A stretch of DNA of 64,000 nt from Micromonospora_H sonneratiae. Its GTDB lineage: Bacteria > Actinomycetota > Actinomycetes > Mycobacteriales > Micromonosporaceae. Shown here piece after piece: positions 8,416-16,997 of the stretch. The position numbers and the translations under genes were made by a program. How positions within the stretch are numbered: the first letter of the stretch is position 1; each line of letters opens with the position of its first letter. The notes under the pieces are model-generated. The model saw only the letters and a list, made by a program, of their open reading frames with translations, had not been told where the DNA came from and did no database searches. Location of the stretch: the NCBI RefSeq assembly GCF_042679305.1, contig NZ_JBHTMP010000034.1, forward strand, positions 1 through 64,000, given 5' to 3'.

Positions 8416-8604
8416 ATCCACTCCTCGAACGATGTCAGGGTGACCGGCCGGGCACATCCGCGAAACATGCTAGCCCTACCTGGAATGCACAACCACCACT
8501 CCGGAACGACGGTCAGGTTGCCTGATTGCCCCCGGTGACCGGGCCCTCGCAAGTGGACCCGGGTCGTGCCCGTCCCGGGAAGGTGCGGGTGCCGGAACCG
8601 TGCG

Positions 8605-8695
8605 GCCACGCTGCTCCACCCAGCCGCTGCCCCCGACGGCCTGCTGGTGGTCGACGATCTCGGCGGCGGCGCATTCGACAGCGCGTGGCTGGGAC
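8605..8695 (+). pseudogene. Fragment of a fourth Hsp70-like gene
   Basis: The DNA can be read as DGLLVVDDLGGGAFDSAW. This matches the phosphate-2 region of the Hsp70 copy at 1992-3464 (AGLLAVYDLGGGTFDSAV), and the codons before it match too after a six-base gap. No Hsp70 reading continues on either side. It is a relic about 90 bases long, probably from duplication and decay. The rest of 8416-8852 holds only the copy-2 promoter region and a short tRNA T-arm-like sequence around 8765-8790. Confidence -1.
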
Positions 8696-8852
8696 GGTCG
8701 GTGGCCGCCTTTCACGCTGTCGCCGACCGGGTTGTTCGACGCCTACCGCCCTGGGAACCCGGTTCGTCCGACCGGAATCGAACCGGCCGGTCCGGCTCGT
8801 CGTACGAGAGATGGGCCGACGGGCCGGACCGGCCGGGGTCCAGGTGGCTGCC

Positions 8853-10517
8853 TCAGACGGGTTTGAGGGTGCCGGTTTGGTGCAGGTAGGCGCGGGCGGC
8901 GGCGATGGCCTCCGGGGTGCTGGGGAACACCCGGCCGGCTTCGTCGAGGCGGTCGAGGACGTTGAGGGCGGTCAGGGCCCGGGTGTGTGCGGGCCGGGCG
9001 CCGGAGGCGTAGACGGTGATGCCGCGATGTTCGAGGCGCTCGATGATGTCCTTGAGGACGAGGGCACCGGTGGTGTCGACGGTGGTGATCCGCGACAGCC
9101 GCAGGATGACGACCTTGACGTCGCTGACCTCGGTGAGTTCCAGCAGGAACCGGTGTGCGGCCGCGAAGAACAGCGGGCCGTCGATCCGGTAGGCGACGAT
9201 GTGCTCGGCCAGCAGTGCGTGTTCGGCCGCGCTGTGGTCGCCCGTGGCCAGGGGCACCTCCTCGATCCTGGCGGCTTGGGCGATCTTGCGAAGCGCGAGG
9301 GCGCCGGCCACCACAAGGCCGCAGATCACTGCGGCGACCAGATCCAGGGCCAGGGTCGCGGCGGCGGTCAGAGCCGCGATCAGGGCTTCTGAGCGTGACG
9401 CTTTGCCGATGGCGGCCAGGGAGCCGACCTCGACCATCCGGACCGCGGTGGCCAGCAGCACGCCGGCGAGGGCCGCTAGCGGGATTGCGGCGACCACTGG
9501 CGCAGCCGCCAGGATGATCACGGCGAGAATCGCGGCGTGGCTGAGAGCGGCCAGCCGGGAGCGGGCCCCGGAGCGGACGTTGACGGCGGTACGGGCGATC
9601 GCGGCGGTGGCTGGCACTCCGCCGAACAGCGGGGCGGCGAGGTTGGCCAGGCCCTGTCCGAACAGTTCCCGGTCGGGGTCGTGGCGGGAGCCGACCCGCA
9701 TCCCGTCGGCGACGGTCGCCGACAGCAGGCTCTCCAGGGCCGCCAGGGCCGCCACGGCCACCGCCGAGGGGAGCAGGGCCGGCACCGTCGCCGGGTTCAG
9801 GAAGTCGAGGGAGGGGACGGGCAGGGTGGCCGGCAGGGCGCCGATCCGGGTCACGTCCAACCGGGCCAGGTGCGTCACGACTACGGCGCCGGCCACTGCC
9901 AGCAGCGAGAACGGGATGGCGGGCCGCCAGCGGGCGCCGGCCAGCATCACCGCCGCCACGCCGCAGGCCAGCGCGAGGGCTGGCCAGTTCGGCCGGTGGG
10001 CGAACTCCAGCACGGCCCGCCAGGCGACCACGACGACCTTCTCACCCTCCGGGGTGGGTACGCCGAGCGCAGCGGGCACCTGCTGGAGGAAGATCACGGC
10101 CGCGATGCCGGCGGTGAAGCCCTCCACGACCGGGGCCGGTACGTAGCGCACGTACCGGCCGGCCCCGGTCACCGCCAGGCCGATCAGGAGCAGCCCGGCC
10201 AGCAGGCCGACGGTGAGCACCCCGTCCGGTCCGAAACGTAGCATGATCGGAACCAGCACCACGGTCATCGCGCCGGTAGGTCCGGACACCTGCAGGTCCG
10301 AGCCGCCGAAGACCGCCGCGACCGCACCCGCGACGATCGCGGTCGCCAGCCCCGCAGCGGCGCCCAAGCCGGAGGCGACCCCGAAGCCCAGCGCCAAGGG
10401 CAGGGCGACGATCGCCACCGTCAGGCCCGCCAGCAGGTCACGCCCAGGGCTGCGGCGGATGGTGGCCAGGTCGACGCGGCCGGGCAGCAGCCGAGCCAGG
10501 CGGGTCACGGCACTCAC
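8853..10517 (-). CDS. SulP-family anion transporter with STAS domain
   Basis: 554 residues. The first ~430 are strongly hydrophobic with SulP features near the N-terminus (DLLAGLTVAIVALPLALGFG, SGPTGAMTV), followed by a STAS domain (~440-550) with VVILRLSRITTVDTTGA. The family imports sulfate, bicarbonate or similar anions; the substrate cannot be told here. The GTG start overlaps the ArsR-type regulator stop as GTGA, so the two are coupled and the transporter is probably controlled by that regulator. Confidence -1.
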   Translation of the reverse strand: MSAVTRLARLLPGRVDLATIRRSPGRDLLAGLTVAIVALPLALGFGVASGLGAAAGLATAIVAGAVAAVFGGSDLQVSGPTGAMTVVLVPIMLRFGPDGVLTVGLLAGLLLIGLAVTGAGRYVRYVPAPVVEGFTAGIAAVIFLQQVPAALGVPTPEGEKVVVVAWRAVLEFAHRPNWPALALACGVAAVMLAGARWRPAIPFSLLAVAGAVVVTHLARLDVTRIGALPATLPVPSLDFLNPATVPALLPSAVAVAALAALESLLSATVADGMRVGSRHDPDRELFGQGLANLAAPLFGGVPATAAIARTAVNVRSGARSRLAALSHAAILAVIILAAAPVVAAIPLAALAGVLLATAVRMVEVGSLAAIGKASRSEALIAALTAAATLALDLVAAVICGLVVAGALALRKIAQAARIEEVPLATGDHSAAEHALLAEHIVAYRIDGPLFFAAAHRFLLELTEVSDVKVVILRLSRITTVDTTGALVLKDIIERLEHRGITVYASGARPAHTRALTALNVLDRLDEAGRVFPSTPEAIAAARAYLHQTGTLKPV

Positions 10518-10852
10518 GCGGCAGGATCCGAGTCCAGCAGCGCCTCCCGCAGCTCAGCCCGCCCGGCGAGCATCTCGGTCAGGATGCGACGGGCCGCCCG
10601 CATCAGGTCGGCCACATCCGGTCCCGCCAGGGCGTAGACCACCTGCCCGTCGGCGCGGGTGGACACCACGATGCCGGCCCGACGCAGCACGGCCAACTGC
10701 TGCGACAGGCTGGATGCTTCGACCCCGGTGTCGGCCAGCAGATCCTTCACGGAGGTGGGGGCCTCGCCGAGCAGTTCCAGAACCCGGATGCGGACGGGGT
10801 GCCCGAGCATCCGGAAGAACTCTGCCTTTGCCTGGTACAACGGCACCGACAC
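10514..10852 (-). CDS. ArsR/SmtB-family repressor
   Basis: 112 residues with a winged HTH: AKAEFFRMLGHPVRIRVLELL, then SVKDLLADTGVEASSLSQQLAVLRRAGIV and a wing with STRADGQVVYAL. The GTG at 10852 is chosen because it has GGGGG eight bases upstream and gives the usual family N-terminus (VPLYQAKAEFF); the reading frame stays open up to 10945. No clear metal-binding Cys pair is visible, so the signal is unknown. It is translationally coupled to the SulP transporter. Confidence -1.
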   Translation of the reverse strand: MSVPLYQAKAEFFRMLGHPVRIRVLELLGEAPTSVKDLLADTGVEASSLSQQLAVLRRAGIVVSTRADGQVVYALAGPDVADLMRAARRILTEMLAGRAELREALLDSDPAA

Positions 10853-10891
10853 GCCAGCACCCCCGCTCACATTGATGTCGTGAGCATTTGA

Positions 10892-10906
10892 CAATTTCTT
10901 CAATTG
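10892..10906. promoter_or_regulatory. Candidate operator of the ArsR-SulP operon
   Basis: CAATT, five bases, AATTG: a short inverted repeat in an AT-rich patch 40 bases upstream of the chosen ArsR start. The position suits autoregulation. Inference from symmetry and place only. Confidence -1.
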
Positions 10907-11154
10907 CACATTCTCGCCAGGGTCGATTCCTGTGGCATGGGTCACAGGCGGCCGTGCAGTGCGACGTGGTCGACATCAACGGCCGGCGGTGCACGGTGGG
11001 CACCAGTGGCGGCCGGAACCACGCCACCATCATCCGCGGCGTTGCGGGTTGTGGTGGTGTTATCCCCACCCACAATCGGCGGGCTCGCACCATCGCGTGG
11101 CGTCGTCATGATCCGTACGGTCGAAGCAGCAGACCGATGGCGGAGGGGACGACG

Positions 11155-11814
11155 ATGCTGGACCACCTGATGCCGCTGCTCTCCTCGCCTTGGCTCTACC
11201 TGATCGTCTTCGCGGCCGTGGCGATCGACGGGTTCGCCCCGGTCATGCCGTCCGAGGCCGTGGTGATCGGTCTGGGCGCGCTGTCGGCGGCCGGCTCACC
11301 GAACCTCGTCGCGCTCGCCACGGCCGTGACGGCCGGCGGGATGGTCGGTGACCGGATCTCGTACCTGCTCGGTCGGAAGGCGGGCTGCCGGGTCACGAAC
11401 GGCAGGCTGGCGGTGGCCAAGGAGAAGGCGGAGCAAGCTCTTCTACGGTACGGAGGTGTCGCGATCCTGGTCGGCCGGTTCCTCCCGTACGGGCGCACCG
11501 CCACGACCATGACGTCCGGGTCGGTGTCGCTGGCGCTGGGCCGGTTCCAGCTGTTCACCGCGCTGGCAAGCGCAACCTGGGCCGCATATGCGATCGGCCT
11601 GGGCCGGCTGGGTGGCGCGGCCTTCGCCGACTCGCCGCTACTGGGCGCAGTGTCCGGAATGGTGCTCGGCATGATCCTGGCCGGCATGCACACCATCGTG
11701 GCGAAGCGGCGGGAGGTCGGGAAGAAGCGGCGAGCCACAGCCCAGCCGGCCGCTTGCGAGCCTGCCAGATTCGAGGCACCCGACCGCGAGTTGGTGACAG
11801 CAGGTCAGCGCTGA
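11155..11814 (+). CDS. DedA/SNARE-associated family membrane protein
   Basis: 219 residues with several membrane helices. The DedA hallmarks are a Pro/Glu-containing segment PVMPSEAVVIGLGAL, GDRISYLLGRKAG and the RFLPYGRTATTMTSGS region with the conserved Arg. Family members act as phospholipid transporters or support membrane homeostasis. The ATG at 11155 has GGAGGGG seven bases upstream; the long upstream extension of the frame lacks protein-like features. A basic C-terminal tail is cytoplasmic. Confidence -1.
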   Translation: MLDHLMPLLSSPWLYLIVFAAVAIDGFAPVMPSEAVVIGLGALSAAGSPNLVALATAVTAGGMVGDRISYLLGRKAGCRVTNGRLAVAKEKAEQALLRYGGVAILVGRFLPYGRTATTMTSGSVSLALGRFQLFTALASATWAAYAIGLGRLGGAAFADSPLLGAVSGMVLGMILAGMHTIVAKRREVGKKRRATAQPAACEPARFEAPDRELVTAGQR

Positions 11815-11922
11815 GTCACGAGATCCCGTCACCCTGATTGCACAACCCTGGCTGGGGGCCATCAGCAGAACCCGCTACCAGCGGAACCGCGATGAGGGAA
11901 CGAAGCGCAACGAACCCCTGGC

Positions 11923-12252
11923 TCAGCGGTTGTCGCCGCTGCCACCCAGCACGCCACGGCCCTGCCGGCTGGCCAGCTTGGCCAGGTTGGCCGCCGCGAT
12001 GTCGTCCAGCGACAGATCGAGGTAGTCCGCGAGCACCGCCACGTACCAGAGCACGTCACCGAGTTCCTTGGCGATGTCGGCCCGGTCGATCCGCGACTCG
12101 TCGCTGTCGAGGTCTCGGACCCACTTCTTGAACTTCTCGGCGATCTCACCCGATTCGCCGACCAGCCCGAGCACCAGATGGAGCAGCTCGTTCCTCTTGT
12201 CACGTGGAGCAGCAGTACGGAGGGCGCCGCGCTGGTACTCATCCAGGTCCAT
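11923..12252 (-). CDS. MazG-like nucleotide pyrophosphohydrolase
   Basis: 109 residues of the all-alpha NTP pyrophosphatase fold. The metal-binding acidic motifs are seen in LGLVGESGEIAEKFKKWVRD and IAKELGDVLWYVAVLADYL. These enzymes hydrolyse (d)NTPs to monophosphates and clean the nucleotide pool. The ATG at 12252 (MDLDEYQRGAL) is the natural start; the open frame above it is not protein-like. It stands alone. Confidence -1.
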   Translation of the reverse strand: MDLDEYQRGALRTAAPRDKRNELLHLVLGLVGESGEIAEKFKKWVRDLDSDESRIDRADIAKELGDVLWYVAVLADYLDLSLDDIAAANLAKLASRQGRGVLGGSGDNR

Positions 12253-12299
12253 GGCGGACAAGTATGGTCGAACCCCTCCCACCCGACCAGCCGGGTCGT

Positions 12300-12520
12300 A
12301 CCTACGACCGCAGGGAAGCCGCCGTCGTGTTAGCCGAGCGGCTCGGCGTGCTACTCGAATTCTGGCCAACGATGTCCGAGGAGCGGCCAGCGAATGGCCG
12401 AGAACGCCGGCGGGGCGGCGTACACCGACGTGGTGCCGGAGTACGCCGCCCTCGGGCAGGACGAGCTACGGAAGACGACAGCCCGCGCTGTCCTGGCGGC
12501 TGCTTCGGGTCGTGATCGAA
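12300..12520 (+). pseudogene. Possible N-terminal relic of a PucR/CdaR-like regulator
   Basis: One frame reads VVLAERLGVLLEFWPTMSEE and the next frame continues VVPEYAALGQDELRKTTARA. The two halves together resemble the start of PucR-type regulators (ELAxRLRxxLPEL...VPxYAxLxxDELRxxVRA). A frameshift separates them and no further domain follows before 12570. Tentative; the only other content of this 317-base gap is the upstream region of the MazG-like gene. Confidence -1.
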
Positions 12521-12569
12521 CCTTGATGTCGACCAGAGGTAGCCGGGCAACCTGTCTGTGGTGTCGCGC

Positions 12570-14846
12570 TCAGGCGAACAGCTCACTGAGCAGCTCGGGG
12601 TCGATTGCGATGGGAGCGGGACGGTAGGCGGGTGGCTGGATGCCCATCAGCTCGCGTACCAGGAAGTCCCAGCTACGCTTACGGACATAGTGCAGGCAGT
12701 CGATGAACACGTGCTCGGCCCCGGGCACGATGAGCAGTTCGAAGTCCTTGTCGGCGGCGACGAGCCGGTCGGCCAGCCGCAGCGTATGGTCCGGGTGGAC
12801 CCGGTCGTCCATTTCGCCGTGGATGAGCAGCAGTTTGCCCGCCAACCGGTCGGCAATCTCCACGTTCGAGGTACGGGCCCAGGCCTCCGGGTTGTCCGCA
12901 CCGTCATAGGCCTCCACGAAGTCCAGGCTGAAGTGGCGGGCGTCGTGCGAGCCGGAGAGGGCGACTCCGGCCTTGTACATCTCAGGGAAGTCCAGCATCG
13001 CCCGTACTGTGGCGAACCCGCCTCCGGAGTGGCCGAACGCCCCCACCCGGTCCAGGTCCATCCACGGCCGGCTCTCGGCCAACTGTCGCAGCGCCGCGAC
13101 ATGGTCGGCCAGGCAGCCCGCGTCGGCCAGGTGCCCGTAGGAGGCGTCGTGGAAGGGCTTGCTGCGTCCCGGGGTGCCTCGCCCATCCACCGCGACCACC
13201 ACGAAGCCCAGCGCCGCGATGGGCTCCGCGTCGAGGCCCATCCCGCCGGGGTCGAAGCACGGGGCCACCCGGGTGACCTGCGGTCCCGGGTAGACGGTGT
13301 CCACCACCGGGTATCGCTCGGCGGGGTCGAACCCCCGTGGCCGGTACAGCACCCCGTAGATGTCCGTCACCCCGTCGGCCGCCTTCACCCGGAACCGTTC
13401 CGGTGGCGTCCAGCCGGTGGCGGTGAGTTTGGTGATGTCGGCTCGCTCCAGCTCTACCAGCACCCGCCCGGCCCAGTCACGGACGCTGGAAACCGGTGCA
13501 GTGTCGACGGTGGAGGCGGAGTCGACGAAGTAGTCCTTGGTGTCCGACACCGTGACGATGTGGTCCAGGTCGTCGTCGGTGACCCTGGCGAAGCCGGAGC
13601 CGTCCAGCCCGACCCGGCACACCGTGCGCCGGTACGGATCCGCTTCGACCAGCCCGGAGGCGGTGAAGTACACCACCCGCTCGGCCTCGTCGACGTGCAG
13701 GATCTGCCGTACCGCCCATTGCCCGGAGGTGACCTGCCCGAGCAGCTCGCCGGTGCGCAGGTCGTACCGGTACAGGTGACCCCAGTCGTCGCGCTGCGAG
13801 TACCACAGAACTTCGTCGGCCAGGACCCGCACGATCGGTGGCTCGTACATCCACTGGTTGGGCTCCACGCGGGTGGCCCCGGTCTCGCTGAGCACGGTGG
13901 TGACCTCGCCGGTGGCCGGGTCGAGGCGGTGCAGGCTGAGTGTGCGCCGGTCGCGGGGCTGACCGAGGTAGTACACCGCCGATCCGTCCGGCGCCCACCA
14001 CGCCCACTGGCTCATGATCGGCGACACCATCGGCATGAGCAGCGGCTCGGCCTGCGCGCGGACCGTCGTACCCTCGGCGAGGTCCAGCACGACCAGCTCG
14101 GCCTGCGGCATGGCCTCGTCCCCGGCGTAGGCGTACCGCTGGGTGTGCTGGAGGGGCGCGCCCCCGTCGGCGGGCCTGGCCTCCAGGAGGTGGGTCTCGC
14201 GGACGCCGCGCTCATCGGTCCGATGCGTCAGCACGCGTGTCGAGTCGGGCGACCAGGCCACCGCGGGCGGCAGGTGCGGCAGGCCGAACTTGCGTAGCAG
14301 GGTGCCGTTGCCGAGGCACTCCGGGCTGGAGCCGTACTGGTACGCGGGCTCGCCGTCGGTGGTCAGTGCCCACTCACGGCCGTCGGCCAACGAGCGTGCC
14401 CACAGGTCGTACCCCCGTAGGGACACCGCGACCTCCTTGTCGGGTGACGGCACCTCCAGCGGACTACCCGGCGGCGTGAACTCGGCCCGCTCGCAGGCGT
14501 AGCTGTCGAGGCGGCAGCGCCAGTGTTCGCCGAACGCGTCGAACTCCACGGCGTTCCCGGTCGGCTCGATGGTCCTGAACGGCAACGCCTCAGGATCGAC
14601 CTGCTGCCCGGAGGCGGTGGCAAGCGCGGCGGCGAGCCGGGCGTGGTCGAAGGCCGGCCTGCGGCTGCCCGCCGCCGGGTCGACCAGCACGAACCGCCTT
14701 CCGACGCCATTGCTCACCGCGTACCAGAAACGGGTGCCTCCGTCGATCCACTGCGGCCTGACCTTGTCGCCGATGACGAGTTCGCCAGGGCGGGCGGGTC
14801 GGCGGAGTAGTTGCTCCGCGGCCTGGTAGGCCTGAGGGGTACTCAT
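12570..14846 (-). CDS. S9-family prolyl oligopeptidase / dipeptidyl peptidase IV-like
   Basis: 758 residues. An N-terminal beta-propeller (~60-500) is followed by an alpha/beta-hydrolase domain. The catalytic Ser lies in GAFGHSGGGFA, the Asp in HGEMDDRVHP and the His in PGAEHVFID. It should release dipeptides or cleave after Pro. No signal peptide is seen, so it is probably cytoplasmic. The ATG at 14846 (MSTPQAYQAAEQLL) is used; the frame is open to 14882. Confidence -1.
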   Translation of the reverse strand: MSTPQAYQAAEQLLRRPARPGELVIGDKVRPQWIDGGTRFWYAVSNGVGRRFVLVDPAAGSRRPAFDHARLAAALATASGQQVDPEALPFRTIEPTGNAVEFDAFGEHWRCRLDSYACERAEFTPPGSPLEVPSPDKEVAVSLRGYDLWARSLADGREWALTTDGEPAYQYGSSPECLGNGTLLRKFGLPHLPPAVAWSPDSTRVLTHRTDERGVRETHLLEARPADGGAPLQHTQRYAYAGDEAMPQAELVVLDLAEGTTVRAQAEPLLMPMVSPIMSQWAWWAPDGSAVYYLGQPRDRRTLSLHRLDPATGEVTTVLSETGATRVEPNQWMYEPPIVRVLADEVLWYSQRDDWGHLYRYDLRTGELLGQVTSGQWAVRQILHVDEAERVVYFTASGLVEADPYRRTVCRVGLDGSGFARVTDDDLDHIVTVSDTKDYFVDSASTVDTAPVSSVRDWAGRVLVELERADITKLTATGWTPPERFRVKAADGVTDIYGVLYRPRGFDPAERYPVVDTVYPGPQVTRVAPCFDPGGMGLDAEPIAALGFVVVAVDGRGTPGRSKPFHDASYGHLADAGCLADHVAALRQLAESRPWMDLDRVGAFGHSGGGFATVRAMLDFPEMYKAGVALSGSHDARHFSLDFVEAYDGADNPEAWARTSNVEIADRLAGKLLLIHGEMDDRVHPDHTLRLADRLVAADKDFELLIVPGAEHVFIDCLHYVRKRSWDFLVRELMGIQPPAYRPAPIAIDPELLSELFA

Positions 14847-14999
14847 TCGTCTTGTCCTTTCTCGGCGCCCGGGTCCGGGCATGGTGATGCCACGGCGGCG
14901 CCAGCACGGCAGGGGTGATAGGGGCTGGAAGGGCTCGGCCGAGGGCGCTGGCCGTCACACGAGCCGGTGAGGCGAGGTGGGCGCGCTCGCCCGAGCGGC

Positions 15000-15246
15000 G
15001 GTACGACGACCGTCCCGCTCTGGTTGGTGGCGATGTCGTGACCGTCGGTACGGATGTCGCCGGAGGCGGGTCGGGGAAATGAGGTAGAGAGAATGTTGAC
15101 GGCGGTGGTCTGCCGGTGCAGTTGGACCGGAGGGCGAAGCTCGTTCCTTCGGGGACGGCCCGGTCATCACCGTCGGGCGCGACCTTGTCACCGTGGGACT
15201 TGCGCAGCCCGTTCACCGCGGTGGCCAGGTTTCGTGACGCGTGCTC
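15000..15246 (-). pseudogene. Broken drug-exporter type ABC ATPase
   Basis: Directly after the DUF4097 gene the minus strand reads TAVNGLRKSHGDKVAPDG and AVPEGTSFAL, the start of a DrrA-type daunorubicin-resistance ATPase. The frame is then lost, and another frame continues QTTAVNILST, ASGDIRTDGHDIATNQSG. The Walker A lysine region is destroyed and the gene ends after about 80 codons' worth of homology. It is clearly a relic. Actinomycetes commonly have a DUF4097 gene next to such an exporter, which explains its place. Confidence -1.
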
Positions 15247-15247
15247 C

Positions 15248-15910
15248 TCAGAGGCTACGGGCGACGATGTCGCCGTAGGCGGTGGTTGCGTGGATGCTGA
15301 GGTCGGGGGCGCCGGTGTTCCTGAGCGTGTTCTGGATCCGGCCATGGGCGGTGCCGGCGTCCAGGGAGGCGGAGACGCCGTGGGCGACGCCGACCGTCAC
15401 GTCGCCGGCCTGGGTGCGCAGTACGACCGTGCCGCGCACGGCCTCGGCGATCCGGATGTCGCCCTTTCCAGTACTGATCTCCGCAGGGCCATTGAGGCGG
15501 CCGACCGAGACGTCACCGCTGGCGGTGGTGAACCGGACGCTCACGGCCTCGTCGAGCTTGATCGCGCCGTGCGAGCCCTCGAAGGCGACGTCGCCGAACC
15601 GTCCGACGGCCCGGAATTCGGCGCTGGCTGCCTTCACCTCGACCCGGGAACCGGCGGGCAACTGGACCGTCACCTCGATGAATCCGGAGCTTCCGAGGAT
15701 CTGGTTCCTGGCCGAGGCCTCGATCCGTAGGACGCCGTCGCTGTATTCGACCCTGGTCTGCTCCGCGACCTTCACGTCGCGGCCCTTCGAGGCGTCCGCC
15801 GGCAGGACCTCGACCGTGGTGTCGGCCCGATCGGCGGCGATGAACTGGACACGCCCTGCGGGGATGTCGAGGACGGCGGAGATCGGGGTGGGGGTGTCGA
15901 ACTTCTGCAT
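15248..15910 (-). CDS. DUF4097-family beta-strand repeat protein
   Basis: 220 residues rich in short beta-strand repeats of the type VSVRFTTASGDVSVGRLNGP and TAHGRIQNTL, the DUF4097 (putative adhesin) beta-helix. There is no signal peptide, so it is likely cytoplasmic. The ATG at 15910 is chosen; it follows AGGAGGAG. It diverges from an HTH regulator at 16138, with palindromic sequences between, and is followed by a broken exporter ATPase. The molecular role of the family is not known. Confidence -1.
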   Translation of the reverse strand: MQKFDTPTPISAVLDIPAGRVQFIAADRADTTVEVLPADASKGRDVKVAEQTRVEYSDGVLRIEASARNQILGSSGFIEVTVQLPAGSRVEVKAASAEFRAVGRFGDVAFEGSHGAIKLDEAVSVRFTTASGDVSVGRLNGPAEISTGKGDIRIAEAVRGTVVLRTQAGDVTVGVAHGVSASLDAGTAHGRIQNTLRNTGAPDLSIHATTAYGDIVARSL

Positions 15911-16028
15911 CGTGCTTCTCCTCCTGGACCAGTTGTTTCCAACACCGGAAACGCTACGTTGCGTTCGAGAATCAGGCAACAGGCCCGTTGCACCTGAACA
16001 GCATTAACGCAGGTGGAGGCCTCATTAT

Positions 16029-16038
16029 CGTTGCAACG
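16029..16038. promoter_or_regulatory. CGTTGCAACG palindrome and related half-sites
   Basis: The perfect palindrome CGTTGCAACG sits between the divergent DUF4097 and HTH genes. Related ACGTTGC or CAACGCAACG sites occur at about 15955, 16049-16058 and 16070-16077. Such clustering suggests binding sites for the adjacent HTH/MarR-like regulator controlling both genes. Confidence -1.
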
Positions 16039-16137
16039 TCCGTAATTTCAACGCAACGGAGACGACTCAGACGTTGCATTGTGTTGGGAGTGAACGCTAT
16101 TCTTCCGACTTCAAGGAAGCATGAAAGGGAGATCGCG

Positions 16138-16893
16138 ATGCCGGGAGGCAGGCTCACCCAGCTCGAACGTCAGCAGATCGCACAGGGGCTGGCCGACGGG
16201 CTCGCCTACGCGGAGATCGCCAGACGTCTCGACCGCCCCACCTCGACGATCACGCGTGAGGTGATGCGGAACGGGGGTCCCACCACCTACCGCGCCGACC
16301 TGGCCCACCACGCCACTGAACGCCGCGCCCACCGGCGCAGGCAGGCCGTTCCCCGAGGACCACAGGCGCCCCCGCAGGCCCACGGACGCGACGCCGAGGC
16401 TGTGCGCGAGTACGAGGAGACGTTCACCACCCTCCTCATGCAACAGGGCCTGCCCAAAATGATGTCCCGGGTGCTGACCTGCCTCTACACCACCGACGCG
16501 GGCAGCCTCACCGCGTCCGAACTAGTCCAGCGCCTCCAGGTCAGCCCGGCGTCCATCTCAAAGGCGATCACGTTCCTCGAAAGCCAGGGCCTCATCCGCC
16601 GGGAACGCGACGAACGCCGCCGCGAGCGCTACGTCGTCGACGACGACGTCTGGTACCAGGGCATGATTGCCAGCGCCCGATCCAACGCCCAGCTCGCCGA
16701 GACCGCACGGCAGGGCATCAGCATCCTCGGCCCCGACACCCCGGCCGCCACCCGCCTCGAGAACATCGCCCGCTTCGTCGACTTCGTCGGCGAGAGCATC
16801 ATCCGCGCTGCGGAACAGGCCCGCGAGGTCCTCTACACCAGGACCGAAGCGACCTCAGGCGGCACTGTCACGCCAGGTTCGGATCGCGGATAG
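16138..16893 (+). CDS. Two-HTH regulator: IS30-type HTH_38 fused to GbsR/MarR-like domain
   Basis: 251 residues. Residues 1-60 (GGRLTQLERQQIAQGLADG...AEIARRLDRPTSTITREVMRNG) look like the HTH_38 of IS30 transposases. After a basic linker, residues ~85-190 form a MarR/GbsR-like winged helix (ASELVQRLQVSPASISKAI, FLESQGLIRRERDERRRERY). There is no transposase catalytic domain. The ATG at 16138 has AAAGGGAGA nine bases upstream. It diverges from the DUF4097 gene over a palindrome-rich region and probably regulates it and, formerly, the broken ABC exporter. Confidence -1.
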   Translation: MPGGRLTQLERQQIAQGLADGLAYAEIARRLDRPTSTITREVMRNGGPTTYRADLAHHATERRAHRRRQAVPRGPQAPPQAHGRDAEAVREYEETFTTLLMQQGLPKMMSRVLTCLYTTDAGSLTASELVQRLQVSPASISKAITFLESQGLIRRERDERRRERYVVDDDVWYQGMIASARSNAQLAETARQGISILGPDTPAATRLENIARFVDFVGESIIRAAEQAREVLYTRTEATSGGTVTPGSDRG

Positions 16894-16997
16894 ATCCACC
16901 TTCGTGGCTGAGCCGTGGCTGAGCCGTGGCCGCAGCCGGACAGGTCATCGCCGACCGGTACCGGCGTGGACGCTGCCGGTGTTCCGTCTGCCGGGGT

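Noticed and set aside
8760..8850. A complete tRNA gene
   Set aside because: Only a T-arm-like stretch is visible; no matching acceptor, D-arm or anticodon arm could be built.
16138..16893. IS30-family transposase
   Set aside because: Only the HTH_38 is shared; no DDE catalytic domain or terminal inverted repeats are present, and the rest is MarR/GbsR-like.
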